Positions 52,201 to 61,200 of a DNA stretch of 64,000 bases are shown here, one piece after another (position 1 is the stretch's first letter; each line of letters starts with the position of its first letter). The notes beneath the pieces were generated by a model. The model was not told the DNA's origin, did no database searches, and saw only the letters and a list, made by a program, of their open reading frames with translations. Where the stretch lies: positions 223,238,486 through 223,302,485 of the forward strand of contig NC_053491.1 in assembly GCF_905171775.1 (NCBI RefSeq), written 5' to 3'. Position numbers and translations under genes: made by a program. This DNA comes from Rana temporaria (lineage: Eukaryota; Chordata; Amphibia; Anura; Ranidae).

Positions 52201-55200
52201 TATCCGTGAGGTCCTAAACCTTATGGTTTTTCCATAACGGACGGTGTCTTGTGGCTGCCCAACCTGGATATAATTCCCACTGTGGCTTCGCCCCCCGTTC
52301 ATGTACGCCCATATGCCTGTACGTGCCATTCAGTGGACGTACATATACATGCGGCGGTCGTTAAGCGGTGTGACATGTCATTTTGCTTAGGGCCCCAGGA
52401 GGTCAGGATCGGCACAATCTCCATGCACAGTTCAAAGCCGAACCGATCTCGGCTATTTTTACTGGCACATTCCAGCAACCACGGACATTTACGAACAGGG
52501 GAAAAAAAAGCAAGTTTCTACGAACTGTCCGTAAAAATAGGGACGGTTGGCAACACTGAGTCCAATCCATGGAGGTCCCACCTTGCTACTTATAGGTGCT
52601 GCTACGTACAGACAGCTTGGTTCTAGATACCACAGCATACCTTCAGAGGTCTAGTGTAGTCCATGCCTTGGTGGGTTATGGTGGGTGGTGATATGGTTAT
52701 GCCTGATCTGTGTATATAAATAAACCCCTTAGTGTGTTACGTATGTGTATTGAAGTAATGTTTTCATTTCATTACAGCTACACTTGATGGTATGGGACCT
52801 CCTTCAGCAGAAGTTTTGGCAGTTTTGTAAAGTTTTCATCAGCATATGCAAAAATGATGAATGCAGTGCAGATAAGGAAAAATTAGATGCCATATTTTTT
52901 CGGTAAGTTTTTGAACTAAAGCTTTGATATACGTGGTTGTATTCCTCTCTAAAGAGGGGCTGATGTATCAAAAGTGGGGGAAACAGTAGACCTAATGACC
53001 AAGCAACCATATCCTTTGTTTTAATTATTTCCTATTGAACAAAAACCTCAATGATTGCTATGGATTGCAGTATGTTTATTCCAGTTTTCTACACTCCACT
53101 CAAGACAAATCATCCCTGTACATTTTTAAACCATAGTCAGTGAATTCACCTAACTTCTAGTGTGCATTTCATACCACAACTCATTATACACTATGGCCCG
53201 GATTCAGGTAGAATTAGCAGGGGCAGCCTTGCGCGAAAGCCGCCGTACATAAACAACGTAAATTGCGTACGCAGGGCTCGCACAACGTTTTGAATCGGTG
53301 TTAGTATGCAATTTGCATACTATACACTGAGCACAACGGGAACGCCACCTAGCGGCCACCGCAAGAATGCAGCCTAAGATATGCGGGCATAAGAGCCTTA
53401 TGCCGCGCAGATCTTAGGCTGCAGTCGGCGTAACGAGGTTCCTGAATCAGGAGCACTCGTTACGCCGGGGCAAGTAAGCAATTGCGCTGTGTAACCTATG
53501 GTTACACAGGCGCAATTGCTTCTTGAATCTACCCCTATGCAAACCAAGCTCATCACTTCTAGGGGGCACATGTTCCACTAAATGGGAGCCCAAGCTTTTC
53601 TTATAGGAAGGGTATTTGTGGATGTCAGAACACAGAGTTATTTTTCATTAAGTATTAAACTGGATTCTTAAAGCACCTGACTGGAAAGTTGGATGATGGC
53701 CCATGAGCAGGAATTCGCATCTAGAATGTTTGATACATGTACAGTAAAACCTTGGTTTGTGAGCATAATTTGTTCCAGAAACATGCTTGTAATACAAAGC
53801 ACTTGTATATCAAAGCATTTTTTTTTGTAGGGTATAAAAGAGAAGAGAGGCGCCTCTAAGTGTAGAAATAAGTTGCTAAATGTTGTACCTTCATTAAATG
53901 TAACCATATTGCTACACTTAGAGGCTCCTCTCTTTTTTTGTATACTCAGTTGTGACATGACACTACTCTTATATCAAGACATCGCTTGTTTATCAAGGCA
54001 AAATGTATTAAAACATTTTGTTTGTCTTGCAAAACGCTCTCAAACCAAGTTACTCTCAAATCAAGGTTTTACTGTATTAGGAATTGTTTGTAGCTTGGCT
54101 AAGACAGCTGTTACTTTTTTGGCAATACTATTATTGCACTTTTTATTTTAAGCCACTAGAGGCTGCTGTTGTTTAATAGTAATATTTTGTACATTTTATA
54201 GATAACACTTTCAAGTGAAAACATATTAGCATTTTCACTCAGTAGAGAAGAGGTACAGTACAGACGATGGGAAAATCAGACGAAAAATACAGATTTCAAA
54301 TCAATCGTAAGATAATCTGATCATTAGTACACAGCTTTCCAGAGCTGATCAGGTCAATTCATGCAAAATTATCCGAAGGGACAAACATTAACATTTTTCT
54401 CCCTTCTTTTCTTACTATATTATTTTTAATTGGTACAGTATTTGTCCGAAGAAAATTGGAAGAGCAAGACCACAAAGTCACATTAAAAGTCGTACCAAAA
54501 GTAGCGCAGGAACCTTTTCTGAAGTCGCAGCGACTTCTGTAATGTCAGTAGGAATGTCTCTAATAGAAATACATTGAATTTCACATGTCCTGCGACTGTC
54601 CCGGTCTCACAAGTCAGATCCCAAGTCGCAGAAGTGGGAAAGGAGTCTTAGTGGTATCACCATTATTAATATTTTTTAATACTATTACTATAGGATGAAT
54701 TATATTCTTCTACCAGAAGAGCTGGAGGCCCTATGGTACAGCTTGCCAATCACTTATCCTGTTGAATCAGTTTCTTTGAAAATGTTTCTCTCATTTTTCG
54801 TGAACATGAAAAAACCAAAGGACTGTGGTAAGTTATGGAAATCTTTATATTATACTTTTTTTTTTCTTATGCATTTTTATACATTTCTTACACATTTTTC
54901 CATGTATTAAACTATAGTAACATGCCATGTAGTAAAATATAGCCAAACAATCAAATTCATTGACAGACACTATTTTCTGAATGTGATCTGTTTTAAATCA
55001 GAGTTCCTACATATGTTTTCATTTTTTTTTGTTTTGAGCAGGAAACACGTAAGCAATCTGGACTTTGAAACTGTATGGAATGGAGGGAAAGATTAAAGTA
55101 ACACAACAGATGGAGTTTTATCTCTCTGCTCATCAGAAAGTTAGAAATACTTTTCTAAAAAAAAAAAAAATATGATATTTAATAAATTGTCAGAGATTTA

Positions 55201-58200
55201 AGCATCCGCTATAAGTTTAAAGCTAAAAGAAGCTTCTGTTTTTTATAAGCTGTCCTCCAGATTTTCTCCAATATGCAAGAAAGAATCATATAGAGACGGT
55301 TTGTCAAAATATACACCGATCAACCAGAACATTGGGCCAGATTCACAAATGAGATACGACGGCGTTTCTCCTGATTCATAGAATCAGTTACGCATAGATA
55401 TCCATAAGATCCGACAGGTGTAATTGTTTTACACTGTCGGATCTTAGGATGCAGTACCGCGCCCGCCGCTGGGGGGAGTTCGCGTCGTAAACCAGCGTCG
55501 GGTATGCAAATTAGGAGTTACGGCGGATCCACAACGGTTTTTCGCGTTCATTACGTCGCCGCTAGTCAAGTTTCCCGTCGCAAAGTTAGTAGTTTTTTTT
55601 GGTGCCCTAACTTTAGTCAGCAAGTGTATTGCTGTCTAAAGTATGGCCGTCGTTCCCGCGTCGAAATTCAAAATTTAACATCGTTTGCGTAAGCCGTCCG
55701 GGAATACGGAAGTATGCTAGGCGCGTCGCCGTTCAAAAAAATTACATCACGGCGCGCAAAGCACGGCAGGAGTTAGGAAACGGAGCATGCGCAGTAGGTC
55801 CGGCGCGGGAGCGCGCCTAATTTAAATGGCACACGCCCATTTCAATTGGTCCGCCTTGCGCCGGAGGCCGCGGGCGTAGTTTTCATCGCAAGTGCTTGGT
55901 GAATCAGGCACTTGCGATGAAAAATTGCGGCGGTGTAACCTATCTAGGATACGTTACGCCGCCGCGATTCTACGTGAATCTGGCCCATTATAACCACACT
56001 TAATGAGGAAGTAAACCTTCCTGTATTGTTTGTACCTATATAAGGCTTACCTATAGGTACTGTAAATATCTCCTAAATGTGCGCCGTTTAGGAGATATTT
56101 ACTGTAGACTGTGACGATGAAGCCCATGCCGTTTCTTCAGAAGCCTGTGGCATGACCGGCGGCTCTCAAGCGCATGCACTGGAGTGACATCACATGGCTC
56201 CGGCCAGTCACACAACCAGAGGTGTTTGCAGGTAAGTGTCACATAATGTGCTAGTATGCAAAGCATACGAACACATTATCCCTTTACTTTGTAGGCAAGA
56301 GTTTACTTCCTCTTTAATATTGAGAGGGCCCCCTTTTGCCACCAAAACAGCCCCAACCCGCTGAGGCATGGACTCTGTTAAACCTCTGAAGGTATGTTGT
56401 CGTATCAGGCACCAAGCCGTCAGTAGCAGATCCTTAAGGAGAAGTCCAGCCAAAGCTCGTTTTGGCTGGGCTTCTCCTATGGATCACAGGAGTGCAATTC
56501 GTTTTGCACTCATATCACCTATTTTCAGCAGAGAGTAGACTGAAGTCCACTCTCTGCTGACGTCACTGGAATCAATCCAGGCACCACATCATCACGACAA
56601 TGGAAGTCGGGATCCGCCAGGTGCCTGGACTGACAACCGTCTTAGCCTCTCAGCGAGCCGCTGAGAGCCTGAGGCCCCGTACACACGTCCGAGAAACTCG
56701 ACGGGCAAAACACATCGTTTTGCTCGTCGAGTTCCTTGTGAAGCCGCCGAGGATCTCGGCGAGCCAACTTTTCCCATTGACTAACAAGGAAATAGAGAAC
56801 ATGTTCTCTTTTTGGCCCGACGAGATCCTCGTCGGTTTCCTCGGCCAAAAGTGTACACACGACCGGTTTCCTCGGCAGAATACGTCTCCCATCGAGTTTC
56901 TGGCTGAATTCTGCCGAGAAACTCGGTCATGTGTACGGGGCCTCAGAGTGCCCGCTCCCCACCCCTCCACAACTCAGTGCTCCAATGAGCGAAGAGGAGC
57001 AGAGCAGACAGTCTACAGCTCCCAGCTCACAGAGCTCTGAAAACCGAGTGATCGGCGACGTTTGATCGATTGGTTTTCAGTGCAGAGGCACCGGGGGACT
57101 GATGCTGCATCCATCTAGGTAGGTATGATTCTAAACCCATCCTTTTCTTTTAAGGCTCCATGCACACTAGTGTTTTTTTAACCTCCCTAGAAGCTAAATA
57201 CTGTAGTGTTATGTGTCCATGCACACTACTTTAGGCTATTAGCGTTTTTTGAGCTTCAGCATCTAGTAGCAGAAAAATAAATAAACATTTTGTAGAGTTT
57301 CTTTGAGCGTTTTTCCAGCAGAAACGCTGCTAATAATCCTAAATGCTACTAAGAATTTTTGGAGCTTTTTTTTCCTTTTACTGCAAAAACCCTAATAAAA
57401 TAAACTCACGCTCCCAAACACTCCTAAAACGCTATTACAAGAAGCTGTTACCAGTGTTTTTTATCCAGCATTAGCTTTTTATTTTTATTTTTTTACTGCA
57501 AAAACACAAATCCAATGCCAACGCTCCTAAGACACTGCTAAAATGCTACTACAGAAAGCTATTACCGGTGTTTTTTTTAGCTTAAAAACCACTAGTGTAC
57601 ATGGAGCCCTAAAGTGGTTGTAAACCCCAGACATTAAATATTAACAAAGTATATCCCTCTATAGTGAGTGTCAATTAAGAGCACCAAGTGTAATTTCTGT
57701 CATTTCCTTTTTCTGCTTCCTTCCTCTGCTATTAGCATGATTCACTTCTGAGAAGTTTATCTGACACCAAGTGAAAAATGGTGACAGGGGAGGGATCTCT
57801 AGCTGATTGACAGCCTTAGCTCTGTTCCTGTGAGCTGCATGTAAGGGGAGGGGGGTCTCTTCCCTCCAATCAGCTCTCAGAGCTATCCTTACTGAGCTTG
57901 GCAGAGTGTCATTTCAGCTCTCTTCCCCCTTTTTCTAAATGCTCAGACAAGCTTTAAAAATCCAGCACTTTAAATGGATGTAGAAAAGAGAAGACTGCAG
58001 ATAGACAGGTACAACTCATGCAAGAGGATTTGTTTCATCTCTATGTATCATCTAAGGCCAGTCACTTCACTGGGTGTATATAAGGGTTCACAGCCACTTT
58101 AAAATCTCTGCCTTGCCTTTTTCCATGGTGCATCCATCTTCCCCAGGTTATCGATGTTCAATGCACAGGCACCAAGCCATCCACATGATGTTAAAAAAAA

Positions 58201-61200
58201 ACAAAAAACGTGATTCATAAGACCAGGCTATCTTCTTCCAATGCTCTGTGGTCCAGATATGATGCTCACAGCCGATTGTGGGCACTTTTGGCTGTGGACA
58301 TAGGTCAGAATGGGCAAACTGTGATGCACTGTGTGCTGGTACCTTTCTTTTGGAACCAGCATTAACTTTTTCAGCAATTAGAGCTACTGTAGCTCTTCTA
58401 CTGGATCAGACAACACAGGCCAGCCTTCGTTGATGCATGCTTTAATGAGCAATGGCTGCTCATGGTCCTGTCGTCTGTTTTCCTTCCTTGGACCACATTT
58501 GATATGAATGTACAATGTATATGTTAAGCACTGCATAAATTGACAGCGCTATAGAAGTACCTGTAATAAATACTAATAAATATTTTTTGACCACATCAAC
58601 TTCAGGTACAACTTGTTTACTTAATATATCCCACCCACTTTCTGATGTCATTGTAACAGGATAATTATTGTTGCTTACATTACCTGTAAGTAGTCACAAT
58701 GTTATAAATATATACAGTACAGACCAAAAGTTTGGACACACCTCATTCAAAGAGTTTTCTTTATTTTCATGACTATGAAAATTGTAGATTCACACTGAAG
58801 GCATCAAAACTATGAATTAACACATGTGGAATTATACAAAACAAAAAAGTGTGAAACAACTGAAAATATATTTCATATTCTAGGTTCTTCAAAGTAGCCA
58901 CCTTTTGCAGCAGACACATCTCTAGAACTGTTAAGAGGAGACTGTGTGAATCAGGCCTTCATGGTAGAATATCTTCTAGGAAACCACTGCTAAAGAAAGG
59001 CAACAAGCAGAAGAGACTTGTTTGGGCTAAAGAACACAAGGAATGGACATTAGACCAGTTGAAATCTGTGCTTTGGTCTGATGAGTCCAAACTTGAGATC
59101 TTTGGTTCCAACCCCCGTGTCTTTGTGAGACGCAGAAAAGGTGAACGGATGGACGCTACATGCCTGGTTCCCACCGTGAAGCATGGAGGAGGTGTGATGG
59201 TGTGGGGGTGCTTTCCTGGTGACACTGTTGGGGATTTAATCAAAATTGAAGGCATACTGAACCAGCATGGCTACCACAGCATCTTGCAGCGGCATGCTAT
59301 TCCATCCGGTTTGCGTTTAGTTGGACCATCATTTATTTTTCAACAGGACAATGACCCCAAACACACCTCCAGGCTGTGTAAGGGCTATTTGACCAAGAAG
59401 GAGAGTGATGGGGTGCTGCGCCAGGTGACTACCTCTTGAAGCTCATCAAGAGAATGCCAAGAGTGTGCCAAGCAGTAATCAAAGCAAAAGGTGGCTACTT
59501 TGAAGAACCTAGAATATGAAATATATTTTCAGTTGTTTCACACTTTTTTGTTATGTATAATTCCACATGTGTTCCTTCATAGTTTTGATGCCTTCAGTGT
59601 GAATCTACAATTTTCATAGTCATGAAAATAAAGAAAACTCTTTGAATGAGAAGGTGTGTCCAAACTTTTGGTCTGTACTGTATAACAATGTAATATAAAA
59701 TAAATATAACCATGGAGACAGCATAGTGGCTGGGTGGATCCTTGACTAAAATCCCAAGCAGGACACTATATGCATAGTCTGCATGTTCTCCCTGTGTTTG
59801 TGTGGGTTTCCTTTATATACACTTCTGTTTTCTCCCACACTGCCAAGATATGCTGTCAGTTTTTGTTTTCTATTGCGCATATTATGTGAGGAAAGCTATT
59901 TTGCTTAATTGGAAGATGCCCAAGCCGCCCCGGATCTTTGCATGGAGAAAGCTGGTGAATGATGCACTCCCACTATATAAGCTTACATTCATGGGCTGCA
60001 ACTGCCCTACCAAGTTTCAGAAAATATGGTCGAGGTGGGTGAAGGCTCGACGCCTCACGGTATAGTTTGTGGATAGGGGTCTTGCCGTGCCGGTTCCTCC
60101 TCCCCCCTCAGAAGCTTACTGCTCTGTGCTACATTTCATCCGCCCCCCCCAGGCCGAGTGGGTGGCTGGGAAGCCCTGACATATATGTGTACACATTCGT
60201 GCCCTGATTTTAGATATCATATGTTTGTTATTTGATTTACTTTGTCTATTGATGTACCTCCTGGCTATCAGATGATCTAGTTGTCTTGTGTTAGAGGCTT
60301 CGTTCTACTTTCATGTACTGTCTACAGCTCTTCACATGTACAATGGTACTTTTCTTTTTTTCTAATAAAATTCCTTCTGTTAAAAAGATATGCTGTCAGG
60401 TTAACTACTACAGCTCTTTGCGTGTACAATCATAGGGGGCTATTTACGAAAGGCAAATCCACTTTGCACTACAAGTGCAAAGTGCACTTGAAATTGCACT
60501 TGGAAGTGCAGTCGCTGTGTAACCAAAGAGTGAAGGTTTATGCACATGCTGGTGGCTGCAGTAGAGGCAGTGATGGTCCCCATGCTTCCACACATGGTTC
60601 GTTCCAGGGTTCCCCTGCTCTTACTGGGAGCTTGGGACCATATCAACTCATTTCAGGATGCCAAGCGGGGGAGACCGAGGAACATCCATTCTCTGATCTC
60701 TTCTGCACTTAAAAGGGGTTGTAAAGAATTTTTTTCCCCCTAAATAGCTTCCTTTACCTTAGTGCAGTCCTCCTTCACTTACCTAATCCTTCAATTTTGC
60801 TTTTAAATGTCCTTATTTCTTCTGAGAAATCCTCACTTCCTGTTCTTCTGTCTAACTCACCACCGTAATGCAAGGCTTTCTTTGTGGTGTGGAGAAAGCC
60901 TCTTGAGGGGTGAGGGGGCGAGCAGGAATGTCAGGACGCCCACTAACACACAGCTCCTTTCTCTATCTGCAAAGAAGAAAGTGTCCTGACTTGCCTGCTC
61001 GCCCCCTCCCCCCTCAAGAGGCTTTCTCCACACCAGGGAGAAAGCCTTGCATTACTGTGTGTAGTTACAGACAGAAGAATAGGAAGTGAGGATTTCTCAG
61101 AAGAAATAAGAACATTTAAAAACAAAATTGAAGGATGAGGTAAGTGAAGGAGGACAGCACTAAGGTAAAGGAAGCTATTTAGGGGGGGGGGGGGGAAATT

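Larger units (their letters stand above)
55304..58680 (-). mobile_element. fragmented mariner/Tc1-like element with nested insertions
   Basis: Host sequence is seen in pieces: 55304-55333, 55987-56003, 56314-56437 and about 58100-58680. The minus strand gives the transposase traces ESMPQRVGAVLVAKGG (56.3-56.4 kb) and, from 58.65 back to 58.1 kb, a central segment. Several MITEs sit in the gaps. It is the same general family as bases 1-229, inverted, and heavily decayed. Confidence 0.5.

Noticed and set aside
55040..55200. Possible alternative terminal exon after exon 14 with AATAAA at about 55183
   Set aside because: An AG at 55.04 kb would give only a few codons before a stop; there is no EF-hand content, and the exon at 63504 joins perfectly.
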